Shown here in pieces: positions 46,801-61,800 of a DNA stretch of 64,000 bases. How positions within the stretch are numbered: the stretch's first letter is position 1; the number at the start of each line of letters is the position of its first letter. Made by a program: the position numbers and the translations under genes. Below the pieces are notes generated by a model that made no database searches, was not told the origin of the DNA, and worked only from the letters and a program-made list of their open reading frames with translations. The DNA lies in assembly GCA_031841125.1 (NCBI GenBank), contig JAJSSI010000087.1, forward strand, positions 1 to 64,000. Reading direction: 5' to 3'. Source of the stretch: Acanthococcus lagerstroemiae. Its lineage: Eukaryota > Arthropoda > Insecta > Hemiptera > Eriococcidae.

Positions 46801-49800
46801 CCAAATTCCAAAAGCGAATTCGAACTCAGCGTGAAAAATTGAGTAAGAAACACTCATGAAATCGAAATTTTTGATTTTCTCAAATTTTGAAAATTTCTCC
46901 ATACTATACATCATGCATTTTTTGGGGCGAAAAAATTTTCGGAGAGCTACGGCGTCGGGGCTGGTGCTAGTTAGTCAATTTTTCGAGACGAATTCGAATC
47001 CGTTGTCAAAATTGAGCTAGAGTCATTTTTTGACCCAAATTGATCAATTTTTCCAACTTTTTCGAGGGTATCTCGGGAACGGAGGGTCGCCGCCAAATTC
47101 CAAAAGCGAATTCGAACTCAGCGTGAAAAATTGAGTAAGAAACACTCATGAAATCGAAATTTTTGATTTTCTCAAATTTTGAAAATTTCTCCATACTATA
47201 CATCATGCATTTTTTGGGGCGAAAAAATTTTCGGAGAGCTACGGCGTCGGGGCTGGTGCTAGTTAGTCAATTTTTCGAGACGAATTCGAATCCGTTGTCA
47301 AAATTGAGCTAGAGTCATTTTTTGACCCAAATTGATCAATTTTTCCAACTTTTTCGAGGGTATCTCGGGAACGGAGGGTCGCCGCCAAATTCCAAAAGCG
47401 AATTCGAACTCAGCGTGAAAAATTGAGTAAGAAACACTCATGAAATCGAAATTTTTGATTTTCTCAAATTTTGAAAATTTCTCCATACTATACATCATGC
47501 ATTTTTTGGGGCGAAAAAATTTTCGGAGAGCTACGGCGTCGGGGCTGGTGCTAGTTAGTCAATTTTTCGAGACGAATTCGAATCCGTTGTCAAAATTGAG
47601 CTAGAGTCATTTTTTGACCCAAATTGATCAATTTTTCCAACTTTTTCGAGGGTATCTCGGGAACGGAGGGTCGCCGCCAAATTCCAAAAGCGAATTCGAA
47701 CTCAGCGTGAAAAATTGAGTAAGAAACACTCATGAAATCGAAATTTTTGATTTTCTCAAATTTTGAAAATTTCTCCATACTATACATCATGCATTTTTTG
47801 GGGCGAAAAAATTTTCGGAGAGCTACGGCGTCGGGGCTGGTGCTAGTTAGTCAATTTTTCGAGACGAATTCGAATCCGTTGTCAAAATTGAGCTAGAGTC
47901 ATTTTTTGACCCAAATTGATCAATTTTTCCAACTTTTTCGAGGGTATCTCGGGAACGGAGGGTCGCCGCCAAATTCCAAAAGCGAATTCGAACTCAGCGT
48001 GAAAAATTGAGTAAGAAACACTCATGAAATCGAAATTTTTGATTTTCTCAAATTTTGAAAATTTCTCCATACTATACATCATGCATTTTTTGGGGCGAAA
48101 AAATTTTCGGAGAGCTACGGCGTCGGGGCTGGTGCTAGTTAGTCAATTTTTCGAGACGAATTCGAATCCGTTGTCAAAATTGAGCTAGAGTCATTTTTTG
48201 ACCCAAATTGATCAATTTTTCCAACTTTTTCGAGGGTATCTCGGGAACGGAGGGTCGCCGCCAAATTCCAAAAGCGAATTCGAACTCAGCGTGAAAAATT
48301 GAGTAAGAAACACTCATGAAATCGAAATTTTTGATTTTCTCAAATTTTGAAAATTTCTCCATACTATACATCATGCATTTTTTGGGGCGAAAAAATTTTC
48401 GGAGAGCTACGGCGTCGGGGCTGGTGCTAGTTAGTCAATTTTTCGAGACGAATTCGAATCCGTTGTCAAAATTGAGCTAGAGTCATTTTTTGACCCAAAT
48501 TGATCAATTTTTCCAACTTTTTCGAGGGTATCTCGGGAACGGAGGGTCGCCGCCAAATTCCAAAAGCGAATTCGAACTCAGCGTGAAAAATTGAGTAAGA
48601 AACACTCATGAAATCGAAATTTTTGATTTTCTCAAATTTTGAAAATTTCTCCATACTATACATCATGCATTTTTTGGGGCGAAAAAATTTTCGGAGAGCT
48701 ACGGCGTCGGGGCTGGTGCTAGTTAGTCAATTTTTCGAGACGAATTCGAATCCGTTGTCAAAATTGAGCTAGAGTCATTTTTTGACCCAAATTGATCAAT
48801 TTTTCCAACTTTTTCGAGGGTATCTCGGGAACGGAGGGTCGCCGCCAAATTCCAAAAGCGAATTCGAACTCAGCGTGAAAAATTGAGTAAGAAACACTCA
48901 TGAAATCGAAATTTTTGATTTTCTCAAATTTTGAAAATTTCTCCATACTATACATCATGCATTTTTTGGGGCGAAAAAATTTTCGGAGAGCTACGGCGTC
49001 GGGGCTGGTGCTAGTTAGTCAATTTTTCGAGACGAATTCGAATCCGTTGTCAAAATTGAGCTAGAGTCATTTTTTGACCCAAATTGATCAATTTTTCCAA
49101 CTTTTTCGAGGGTATCTCGGGAACGGAGGGTCGCCGCCAAATTCCAAAAGCGAATTCGAACTCAGCGTGAAAAATTGAGTAAGAAACACTCATGAAATCG
49201 AAATTTTTGATTTTCTCAAATTTTGAAAATTTCTCCATACTATACATCATGCATTTTTTGGGGCGAAAAAATTTTCGGAGAGCTACGGCGTCGGGGCTGG
49301 TGCTAGTTAGTCAATTTTTCGAGACGAATTCGAATCCGTTGTCAAAATTGAGCTAGAGTCATTTTTTGACCCAAATTGATCAATTTTTCCAACTTTTTCG
49401 AGGGTATCTCGGGAACGGAGGGTCGCCGCCAAATTCCAAAAGCGAATTCGAACTCAGCGTGAAAAATTGAGTAAGAAACACTCATGAAATCGAAATTTTT
49501 GATTTTCTCAAATTTTGAAAATTTCTCCATACTATACATCATGCATTTTTTGGGGCGAAAAAATTTTCGGAGAGCTACGGCGTCGGGGCTGGTGCTAGTT
49601 AGTCAATTTTTCGAGACGAATTCGAATCCGTTGTCAAAATTGAGCTAGAGTCATTTTTTGACCCAAATTGATCAATTTTTCCAACTTTTTCGAGGGTATC
49701 TCGGGAACGGAGGGTCGCCGCCAAATTCCAAAAGCGAATTCGAACTCAGCGTGAAAAATTGAGTAAGAAACACTCATGAAATCGAAATTTTTGATTTTCT

Positions 49801-52800
49801 CAAATTTTGAAAATTTCTCCATACTATACATCATGCATTTTTTGGGGCGAAAAAATTTTCGGAGAGCTACGGCGTCGGGGCTGGTGCTAGTTAGTCAATT
49901 TTTCGAGACGAATTCGAATCCGTTGTCAAAATTGAGCTAGAGTCATTTTTTGACCCAAATTGATCAATTTTTCCAACTTTTTCGAGGGTATCTCGGGAAC
50001 GGAGGGTCGCCGCCAAATTCCAAAAGCGAATTCGAACTCAGCGTGAAAAATTGAGTAAGAAACACTCATGAAATCGAAATTTTTGATTTTCTCAAATTTT
50101 GAAAATTTCTCCATACTATACATCATGCATTTTTTGGGGCGAAAAAATTTTCGGAGAGCTACGGCGTCGGGGCTGGTGCTAGTTAGTCAATTTTTCGAGA
50201 CGAATTCGAATCCGTTGTCAAAATTGAGCTAGAGTCATTTTTTGACCCAAATTGATCAATTTTTCCAACTTTTTCGAGGGTATCTCGGGAACGGAGGGTC
50301 GCCGCCAAATTCCAAAAGCGAATTCGAACTCAGCGTGAAAAATTGAGTAAGAAACACTCATGAAATCGAAATTTTTGATTTTCTCAAATTTTGAAAATTT
50401 CTCCATACTATACATCATGCATTTTTTGGGGCGAAAAAATTTTCGGAGAGCTACGGCGTCGGGGCTGGTGCTAGTTAGTCAATTTTTCGAGACGAATTCG
50501 AATCCGTTGTCAAAATTGAGCTAGAGTCATTTTTTGACCCAAATTGATCAATTTTTCCAACTTTTTCGAGGGTATCTCGGGAACGGAGGGTCGCCGCCAA
50601 ATTCCAAAAGCGAATTCGAACTCAGCGTGAAAAATTGAGTAAGAAACACTCATGAAATCGAAATTTTTGATTTTCTCAAATTTTGAAAATTTCTCCATAC
50701 TATACATCATGCATTTTTTGGGGCGAAAAAATTTTCGGAGAGCTACGGCGTCGGGGCTGGTGCTAGTTAGTCAATTTTTCGAGACGAATTCGAATCCGTT
50801 GTCAAAATTGAGCTAGAGTCATTTTTTGACCCAAATTGATCAATTTTTCCAACTTTTTCGAGGGTATCTCGGGAACGGAGGGTCGCCGCCAAATTCCAAA
50901 AGCGAATTCGAACTCAGCGTGAAAAATTGAGTAAGAAACACTCATGAAATCGAAATTTTTGATTTTCTCAAATTTTGAAAATTTCTCCATACTATACATC
51001 ATGCATTTTTTGGGGCGAAAAAATTTTCGGAGAGCTACGGCGTCGGGGCTGGTGCTAGTTAGTCAATTTTTCGAGACGAATTCGAATCCGTTGTCAAAAT
51101 TGAGCTAGAGTCATTTTTTGACCCAAATTGATCAATTTTTCCAACTTTTTCGAGGGTATCTCGGGAACGGAGGGTCGCCGCCAAATTCCAAAAGCGAATT
51201 CGAACTCAGCGTGAAAAATTGAGTAAGAAACACTCATGAAATCGAAATTTTTGATTTTCTCAAATTTTGAAAATTTCTCCATACTATACATCATGCATTT
51301 TTTGGGGCGAAAAAATTTTCGGAGAGCTACGGCGTCGGGGCTGGTGCTAGTTAGTCAATTTTTCGAGACGAATTCGAATCCGTTGTCAAAATTGAGCTAG
51401 AGTCATTTTTTGACCCAAATTGATCAATTTTTCCAACTTTTTCGAGGGTATCTCGGGAACGGAGGGTCGCCGCCAAATTCCAAAAGCGAATTCGAACTCA
51501 GCGTGAAAAATTGAGTAAGAAACACTCATGAAATCGAAATTTTTGATTTTCTCAAATTTTGAAAATTTCTCCATACTATACATCATGCATTTTTTGGGGC
51601 GAAAAAATTTTCGGAGAGCTACGGCGTCGGGGCTGGTGCTAGTTAGTCAATTTTTCGAGACGAATTCGAATCCGTTGTCAAAATTGAGCTAGAGTCATTT
51701 TTTGACCCAAATTGATCAATTTTTCCAACTTTTTCGAGGGTATCTCGGGAACGGAGGGTCGCCGCCAAATTCCAAAAGCGAATTCGAACTCAGCGTGAAA
51801 AATTGAGTAAGAAACACTCATGAAATCGAAATTTTTGATTTTCTCAAATTTTGAAAATTTCTCCATACTATACATCATGCATTTTTTGGGGCGAAAAAAT
51901 TTTCGGAGAGCTACGGCGTCGGGGCTGGTGCTAGTTAGTCAATTTTTCGAGACGAATTCGAATCCGTTGTCAAAATTGAGCTAGAGTCATTTTTTGACCC
52001 AAATTGATCAATTTTTCCAACTTTTTCGAGGGTATCTCGGGAACGGAGGGTCGCCGCCAAATTCCAAAAGCGAATTCGAACTCAGCGTGAAAAATTGAGT
52101 AAGAAACACTCATGAAATCGAAATTTTTGATTTTCTCAAATTTTGAAAATTTCTCCATACTATACATCATGCATTTTTTGGGGCGAAAAAATTTTCGGAG
52201 AGCTACGGCGTCGGGGCTGGTGCTAGTTAGTCAATTTTTCGAGACGAATTCGAATCCGTTGTCAAAATTGAGCTAGAGTCATTTTTTGACCCAAATTGAT
52301 CAATTTTTCCAACTTTTTCGAGGGTATCTCGGGAACGGAGGGTCGCCGCCAAATTCCAAAAGCGAATTCGAACTCAGCGTGAAAAATTGAGTAAGAAACA
52401 CTCATGAAATCGAAATTTTTGATTTTCTCAAATTTTGAAAATTTCTCCATACTATACATCATGCATTTTTTGGGGCGAAAAAATTTTCGGAGAGCTACGG
52501 CGTCGGGGCTGGTGCTAGTTAGTCAATTTTTCGAGACGAATTCGAATCCGTTGTCAAAATTGAGCTAGAGTCATTTTTTGACCCAAATTGATCAATTTTT
52601 CCAACTTTTTCGAGGGTATCTCGGGAACGGAGGGTCGCCGCCAAATTCCAAAAGCGAATTCGAACTCAGCGTGAAAAATTGAGTAAGAAACACTCATGAA
52701 ATCGAAATTTTTGATTTTCTCAAATTTTGAAAATTTCTCCATACTATACATCATGCATTTTTTGGGGCGAAAAAATTTTCGGAGAGCTACGGCGTCGGGG

Positions 52801-55800
52801 CTGGTGCTAGTTAGTCAATTTTTCGAGACGAATTCGAATCCGTTGTCAAAATTGAGCTAGAGTCATTTTTTGACCCAAATTGATCAATTTTTCCAACTTT
52901 TTCGAGGGTATCTCGGGAACGGAGGGTCGCCGCCAAATTCCAAAAGCGAATTCGAACTCAGCGTGAAAAATTGAGTAAGAAACACTCATGAAATCGAAAT
53001 TTTTGATTTTCTCAAATTTTGAAAATTTCTCCATACTATACATCATGCATTTTTTGGGGCGAAAAAATTTTCGGAGAGCTACGGCGTCGGGGCTGGTGCT
53101 AGTTAGTCAATTTTTCGAGACGAATTCGAATCCGTTGTCAAAATTGAGCTAGAGTCATTTTTTGACCCAAATTGATCAATTTTTCCAACTTTTTCGAGGG
53201 TATCTCGGGAACGGAGGGTCGCCGCCAAATTCCAAAAGCGAATTCGAACTCAGCGTGAAAAATTGAGTAAGAAACACTCATGAAATCGAAATTTTTGATT
53301 TTCTCAAATTTTGAAAATTTCTCCATACTATACATCATGCATTTTTTGGGGCGAAAAAATTTTCGGAGAGCTACGGCGTCGGGGCTGGTGCTAGTTAGTC
53401 AATTTTTCGAGACGAATTCGAATCCGTTGTCAAAATTGAGCTAGAGTCATTTTTTGACCCAAATTGATCAATTTTTCCAACTTTTTCGAGGGTATCTCGG
53501 GAACGGAGGGTCGCCGCCAAATTCCAAAAGCGAATTCGAACTCAGCGTGAAAAATTGAGTAAGAAACACTCATGAAATCGAAATTTTTGATTTTCTCAAA
53601 TTTTGAAAATTTCTCCATACTATACATCATGCATTTTTTGGGGCGAAAAAATTTTCGGAGAGCTACGGCGTCGGGGCTGGTGCTAGTTAGTCAATTTTTC
53701 GAGACGAATTCGAATCCGTTGTCAAAATTGAGCTAGAGTCATTTTTTGACCCAAATTGATCAATTTTTCCAACTTTTTCGAGGGTATCTCGGGAACGGAG
53801 GGTCGCCGCCAAATTCCAAAAGCGAATTCGAACTCAGCGTGAAAAATTGAGTAAGAAACACTCATGAAATCGAAATTTTTGATTTTCTCAAATTTTGAAA
53901 ATTTCTCCATACTATACATCATGCATTTTTTGGGGCGAAAAAATTTTCGGAGAGCTACGGCGTCGGGGCTGGTGCTAGTTAGTCAATTTTTCGAGACGAA
54001 TTCGAATCCGTTGTCAAAATTGAGCTAGAGTCATTTTTTGACCCAAATTGATCAATTTTTCCAACTTTTTCGAGGGTATCTCGGGAACGGAGGGTCGCCG
54101 CCAAATTCCAAAAGCGAATTCGAACTCAGCGTGAAAAATTGAGTAAGAAACACTCATGAAATCGAAATTTTTGATTTTCTCAAATTTTGAAAATTTCTCC
54201 ATACTATACATCATGCATTTTTTGGGGCGAAAAAATTTTCGGAGAGCTACGGCGTCGGGGCTGGTGCTAGTTAGTCAATTTTTCGAGACGAATTCGAATC
54301 CGTTGTCAAAATTGAGCTAGAGTCATTTTTTGACCCAAATTGATCAATTTTTCCAACTTTTTCGAGGGTATCTCGGGAACGGAGGGTCGCCGCCAAATTC
54401 CAAAAGCGAATTCGAACTCAGCGTGAAAAATTGAGTAAGAAACACTCATGAAATCGAAATTTTTGATTTTCTCAAATTTTGAAAATTTCTCCATACTATA
54501 CATCATGCATTTTTTGGGGCGAAAAAATTTTCGGAGAGCTACGGCGTCGGGGCTGGTGCTAGTTAGTCAATTTTTCGAGACGAATTCGAATCCGTTGTCA
54601 AAATTGAGCTAGAGTCATTTTTTGACCCAAATTGATCAATTTTTCCAACTTTTTCGAGGGTATCTCGGGAACGGAGGGTCGCCGCCAAATTCCAAAAGCG
54701 AATTCGAACTCAGCGTGAAAAATTGAGTAAGAAACACTCATGAAATCGAAATTTTTGATTTTCTCAAATTTTGAAAATTTCTCCATACTATACATCATGC
54801 ATTTTTTGGGGCGAAAAAATTTTCGGAGAGCTACGGCGTCGGGGCTGGTGCTAGTTAGTCAATTTTTCGAGACGAATTCGAATCCGTTGTCAAAATTGAG
54901 CTAGAGTCATTTTTTGACCCAAATTGATCAATTTTTCCAACTTTTTCGAGGGTATCTCGGGAACGGAGGGTCGCCGCCAAATTCCAAAAGCGAATTCGAA
55001 CTCAGCGTGAAAAATTGAGTAAGAAACACTCATGAAATCGAAATTTTTGATTTTCTCAAATTTTGAAAATTTCTCCATACTATACATCATGCATTTTTTG
55101 GGGCGAAAAAATTTTCGGAGAGCTACGGCGTCGGGGCTGGTGCTAGTTAGTCAATTTTTCGAGACGAATTCGAATCCGTTGTCAAAATTGAGCTAGAGTC
55201 ATTTTTTGACCCAAATTGATCAATTTTTCCAACTTTTTCGAGGGTATCTCGGGAACGGAGGGTCGCCGCCAAATTCCAAAAGCGAATTCGAACTCAGCGT
55301 GAAAAATTGAGTAAGAAACACTCATGAAATCGAAATTTTTGATTTTCTCAAATTTTGAAAATTTCTCCATACTATACATCATGCATTTTTTGGGGCGAAA
55401 AAATTTTCGGAGAGCTACGGCGTCGGGGCTGGTGCTAGTTAGTCAATTTTTCGAGACGAATTCGAATCCGTTGTCAAAATTGAGCTAGAGTCATTTTTTG
55501 ACCCAAATTGATCAATTTTTCCAACTTTTTCGAGGGTATCTCGGGAACGGAGGGTCGCCGCCAAATTCCAAAAGCGAATTCGAACTCAGCGTGAAAAATT
55601 GAGTAAGAAACACTCATGAAATCGAAATTTTTGATTTTCTCAAATTTTGAAAATTTCTCCATACTATACATCATGCATTTTTTGGGGCGAAAAAATTTTC
55701 GGAGAGCTACGGCGTCGGGGCTGGTGCTAGTTAGTCAATTTTTCGAGACGAATTCGAATCCGTTGTCAAAATTGAGCTAGAGTCATTTTTTGACCCAAAT

Positions 55801-58800
55801 TGATCAATTTTTCCAACTTTTTCGAGGGTATCTCGGGAACGGAGGGTCGCCGCCAAATTCCAAAAGCGAATTCGAACTCAGCGTGAAAAATTGAGTAAGA
55901 AACACTCATGAAATCGAAATTTTTGATTTTCTCAAATTTTGAAAATTTCTCCATACTATACATCATGCATTTTTTGGGGCGAAAAAATTTTCGGAGAGCT
56001 ACGGCGTCGGGGCTGGTGCTAGTTAGTCAATTTTTCGAGACGAATTCGAATCCGTTGTCAAAATTGAGCTAGAGTCATTTTTTGACCCAAATTGATCAAT
56101 TTTTCCAACTTTTTCGAGGGTATCTCGGGAACGGAGGGTCGCCGCCAAATTCCAAAAGCGAATTCGAACTCAGCGTGAAAAATTGAGTAAGAAACACTCA
56201 TGAAATCGAAATTTTTGATTTTCTCAAATTTTGAAAATTTCTCCATACTATACATCATGCATTTTTTGGGGCGAAAAAATTTTCGGAGAGCTACGGCGTC
56301 GGGGCTGGTGCTAGTTAGTCAATTTTTCGAGACGAATTCGAATCCGTTGTCAAAATTGAGCTAGAGTCATTTTTTGACCCAAATTGATCAATTTTTCCAA
56401 CTTTTTCGAGGGTATCTCGGGAACGGAGGGTCGCCGCCAAATTCCAAAAGCGAATTCGAACTCAGCGTGAAAAATTGAGTAAGAAACACTCATGAAATCG
56501 AAATTTTTGATTTTCTCAAATTTTGAAAATTTCTCCATACTATACATCATGCATTTTTTGGGGCGAAAAAATTTTCGGAGAGCTACGGCGTCGGGGCTGG
56601 TGCTAGTTAGTCAATTTTTCGAGACGAATTCGAATCCGTTGTCAAAATTGAGCTAGAGTCATTTTTTGACCCAAATTGATCAATTTTTCCAACTTTTTCG
56701 AGGGTATCTCGGGAACGGAGGGTCGCCGCCAAATTCCAAAAGCGAATTCGAACTCAGCGTGAAAAATTGAGTAAGAAACACTCATGAAATCGAAATTTTT
56801 GATTTTCTCAAATTTTGAAAATTTCTCCATACTATACATCATGCATTTTTTGGGGCGAAAAAATTTTCGGAGAGCTACGGCGTCGGGGCTGGTGCTAGTT
56901 AGTCAATTTTTCGAGACGAATTCGAATCCGTTGTCAAAATTGAGCTAGAGTCATTTTTTGACCCAAATTGATCAATTTTTCCAACTTTTTCGAGGGTATC
57001 TCGGGAACGGAGGGTCGCCGCCAAATTCCAAAAGCGAATTCGAACTCAGCGTGAAAAATTGAGTAAGAAACACTCATGAAATCGAAATTTTTGATTTTCT
57101 CAAATTTTGAAAATTTCTCCATACTATACATCATGCATTTTTTGGGGCGAAAAAATTTTCGGAGAGCTACGGCGTCGGGGCTGGTGCTAGTTAGTCAATT
57201 TTTCGAGACGAATTCGAATCCGTTGTCAAAATTGAGCTAGAGTCATTTTTTGACCCAAATTGATCAATTTTTCCAACTTTTTCGAGGGTATCTCGGGAAC
57301 GGAGGGTCGCCGCCAAATTCCAAAAGCGAATTCGAACTCAGCGTGAAAAATTGAGTAAGAAACACTCATGAAATCGAAATTTTTGATTTTCTCAAATTTT
57401 GAAAATTTCTCCATACTATACATCATGCATTTTTTGGGGCGAAAAAATTTTCGGAGAGCTACGGCGTCGGGGCTGGTGCTAGTTAGTCAATTTTTCGAGA
57501 CGAATTCGAATCCGTTGTCAAAATTGAGCTAGAGTCATTTTTTGACCCAAATTGATCAATTTTTCCAACTTTTTCGAGGGTATCTCGGGAACGGAGGGTC
57601 GCCGCCAAATTCCAAAAGCGAATTCGAACTCAGCGTGAAAAATTGAGTAAGAAACACTCATGAAATCGAAATTTTTGATTTTCTCAAATTTTGAAAATTT
57701 CTCCATACTATACATCATGCATTTTTTGGGGCGAAAAAATTTTCGGAGAGCTACGGCGTCGGGGCTGGTGCTAGTTAGTCAATTTTTCGAGACGAATTCG
57801 AATCCGTTGTCAAAATTGAGCTAGAGTCATTTTTTGACCCAAATTGATCAATTTTTCCAACTTTTTCGAGGGTATCTCGGGAACGGAGGGTCGCCGCCAA
57901 ATTCCAAAAGCGAATTCGAACTCAGCGTGAAAAATTGAGTAAGAAACACTCATGAAATCGAAATTTTTGATTTTCTCAAATTTTGAAAATTTCTCCATAC
58001 TATACATCATGCATTTTTTGGGGCGAAAAAATTTTCGGAGAGCTACGGCGTCGGGGCTGGTGCTAGTTAGTCAATTTTTCGAGACGAATTCGAATCCGTT
58101 GTCAAAATTGAGCTAGAGTCATTTTTTGACCCAAATTGATCAATTTTTCCAACTTTTTCGAGGGTATCTCGGGAACGGAGGGTCGCCGCCAAATTCCAAA
58201 AGCGAATTCGAACTCAGCGTGAAAAATTGAGTAAGAAACACTCATGAAATCGAAATTTTTGATTTTCTCAAATTTTGAAAATTTCTCCATACTATACATC
58301 ATGCATTTTTTGGGGCGAAAAAATTTTCGGAGAGCTACGGCGTCGGGGCTGGTGCTAGTTAGTCAATTTTTCGAGACGAATTCGAATCCGTTGTCAAAAT
58401 TGAGCTAGAGTCATTTTTTGACCCAAATTGATCAATTTTTCCAACTTTTTCGAGGGTATCTCGGGAACGGAGGGTCGCCGCCAAATTCCAAAAGCGAATT
58501 CGAACTCAGCGTGAAAAATTGAGTAAGAAACACTCATGAAATCGAAATTTTTGATTTTCTCAAATTTTGAAAATTTCTCCATACTATACATCATGCATTT
58601 TTTGGGGCGAAAAAATTTTCGGAGAGCTACGGCGTCGGGGCTGGTGCTAGTTAGTCAATTTTTCGAGACGAATTCGAATCCGTTGTCAAAATTGAGCTAG
58701 AGTCATTTTTTGACCCAAATTGATCAATTTTTCCAACTTTTTCGAGGGTATCTCGGGAACGGAGGGTCGCCGCCAAATTCCAAAAGCGAATTCGAACTCA

Positions 58801-61800
58801 GCGTGAAAAATTGAGTAAGAAACACTCATGAAATCGAAATTTTTGATTTTCTCAAATTTTGAAAATTTCTCCATACTATACATCATGCATTTTTTGGGGC
58901 GAAAAAATTTTCGGAGAGCTACGGCGTCGGGGCTGGTGCTAGTTAGTCAATTTTTCGAGACGAATTCGAATCCGTTGTCAAAATTGAGCTAGAGTCATTT
59001 TTTGACCCAAATTGATCAATTTTTCCAACTTTTTCGAGGGTATCTCGGGAACGGAGGGTCGCCGCCAAATTCCAAAAGCGAATTCGAACTCAGCGTGAAA
59101 AATTGAGTAAGAAACACTCATGAAATCGAAATTTTTGATTTTCTCAAATTTTGAAAATTTCTCCATACTATACATCATGCATTTTTTGGGGCGAAAAAAT
59201 TTTCGGAGAGCTACGGCGTCGGGGCTGGTGCTAGTTAGTCAATTTTTCGAGACGAATTCGAATCCGTTGTCAAAATTGAGCTAGAGTCATTTTTTGACCC
59301 AAATTGATCAATTTTTCCAACTTTTTCGAGGGTATCTCGGGAACGGAGGGTCGCCGCCAAATTCCAAAAGCGAATTCGAACTCAGCGTGAAAAATTGAGT
59401 AAGAAACACTCATGAAATCGAAATTTTTGATTTTCTCAAATTTTGAAAATTTCTCCATACTATACATCATGCATTTTTTGGGGCGAAAAAATTTTCGGAG
59501 AGCTACGGCGTCGGGGCTGGTGCTAGTTAGTCAATTTTTCGAGACGAATTCGAATCCGTTGTCAAAATTGAGCTAGAGTCATTTTTTGACCCAAATTGAT
59601 CAATTTTTCCAACTTTTTCGAGGGTATCTCGGGAACGGAGGGTCGCCGCCAAATTCCAAAAGCGAATTCGAACTCAGCGTGAAAAATTGAGTAAGAAACA
59701 CTCATGAAATCGAAATTTTTGATTTTCTCAAATTTTGAAAATTTCTCCATACTATACATCATGCATTTTTTGGGGCGAAAAAATTTTCGGAGAGCTACGG
59801 CGTCGGGGCTGGTGCTAGTTAGTCAATTTTTCGAGACGAATTCGAATCCGTTGTCAAAATTGAGCTAGAGTCATTTTTTGACCCAAATTGATCAATTTTT
59901 CCAACTTTTTCGAGGGTATCTCGGGAACGGAGGGTCGCCGCCAAATTCCAAAAGCGAATTCGAACTCAGCGTGAAAAATTGAGTAAGAAACACTCATGAA
60001 ATCGAAATTTTTGATTTTCTCAAATTTTGAAAATTTCTCCATACTATACATCATGCATTTTTTGGGGCGAAAAAATTTTCGGAGAGCTACGGCGTCGGGG
60101 CTGGTGCTAGTTAGTCAATTTTTCGAGACGAATTCGAATCCGTTGTCAAAATTGAGCTAGAGTCATTTTTTGACCCAAATTGATCAATTTTTCCAACTTT
60201 TTCGAGGGTATCTCGGGAACGGAGGGTCGCCGCCAAATTCCAAAAGCGAATTCGAACTCAGCGTGAAAAATTGAGTAAGAAACACTCATGAAATCGAAAT
60301 TTTTGATTTTCTCAAATTTTGAAAATTTCTCCATACTATACATCATGCATTTTTTGGGGCGAAAAAATTTTCGGAGAGCTACGGCGTCGGGGCTGGTGCT
60401 AGTTAGTCAATTTTTCGAGACGAATTCGAATCCGTTGTCAAAATTGAGCTAGAGTCATTTTTTGACCCAAATTGATCAATTTTTCCAACTTTTTCGAGGG
60501 TATCTCGGGAACGGAGGGTCGCCGCCAAATTCCAAAAGCGAATTCGAACTCAGCGTGAAAAATTGAGTAAGAAACACTCATGAAATCGAAATTTTTGATT
60601 TTCTCAAATTTTGAAAATTTCTCCATACTATACATCATGCATTTTTTGGGGCGAAAAAATTTTCGGAGAGCTACGGCGTCGGGGCTGGTGCTAGTTAGTC
60701 AATTTTTCGAGACGAATTCGAATCCGTTGTCAAAATTGAGCTAGAGTCATTTTTTGACCCAAATTGATCAATTTTTCCAACTTTTTCGAGGGTATCTCGG
60801 GAACGGAGGGTCGCCGCCAAATTCCAAAAGCGAATTCGAACTCAGCGTGAAAAATTGAGTAAGAAACACTCATGAAATCGAAATTTTTGATTTTCTCAAA
60901 TTTTGAAAATTTCTCCATACTATACATCATGCATTTTTTGGGGCGAAAAAATTTTCGGAGAGCTACGGCGTCGGGGCTGGTGCTAGTTAGTCAATTTTTC
61001 GAGACGAATTCGAATCCGTTGTCAAAATTGAGCTAGAGTCATTTTTTGACCCAAATTGATCAATTTTTCCAACTTTTTCGAGGGTATCTCGGGAACGGAG
61101 GGTCGCCGCCAAATTCCAAAAGCGAATTCGAACTCAGCGTGAAAAATTGAGTAAGAAACACTCATGAAATCGAAATTTTTGATTTTCTCAAATTTTGAAA
61201 ATTTCTCCATACTATACATCATGCATTTTTTGGGGCGAAAAAATTTTCGGAGAGCTACGGCGTCGGGGCTGGTGCTAGTTAGTCAATTTTTCGAGACGAA
61301 TTCGAATCCGTTGTCAAAATTGAGCTAGAGTCATTTTTTGACCCAAATTGATCAATTTTTCCAACTTTTTCGAGGGTATCTCGGGAACGGAGGGTCGCCG
61401 CCAAATTCCAAAAGCGAATTCGAACTCAGCGTGAAAAATTGAGTAAGAAACACTCATGAAATCGAAATTTTTGATTTTCTCAAATTTTGAAAATTTCTCC
61501 ATACTATACATCATGCATTTTTTGGGGCGAAAAAATTTTCGGAGAGCTACGGCGTCGGGGCTGGTGCTAGTTAGTCAATTTTTCGAGACGAATTCGAATC
61601 CGTTGTCAAAATTGAGCTAGAGTCATTTTTTGACCCAAATTGATCAATTTTTCCAACTTTTTCGAGGGTATCTCGGGAACGGAGGGTCGCCGCCAAATTC
61701 CAAAAGCGAATTCGAACTCAGCGTGAAAAATTGAGTAAGAAACACTCATGAAATCGAAATTTTTGATTTTCTCAAATTTTGAAAATTTCTCCATACTATA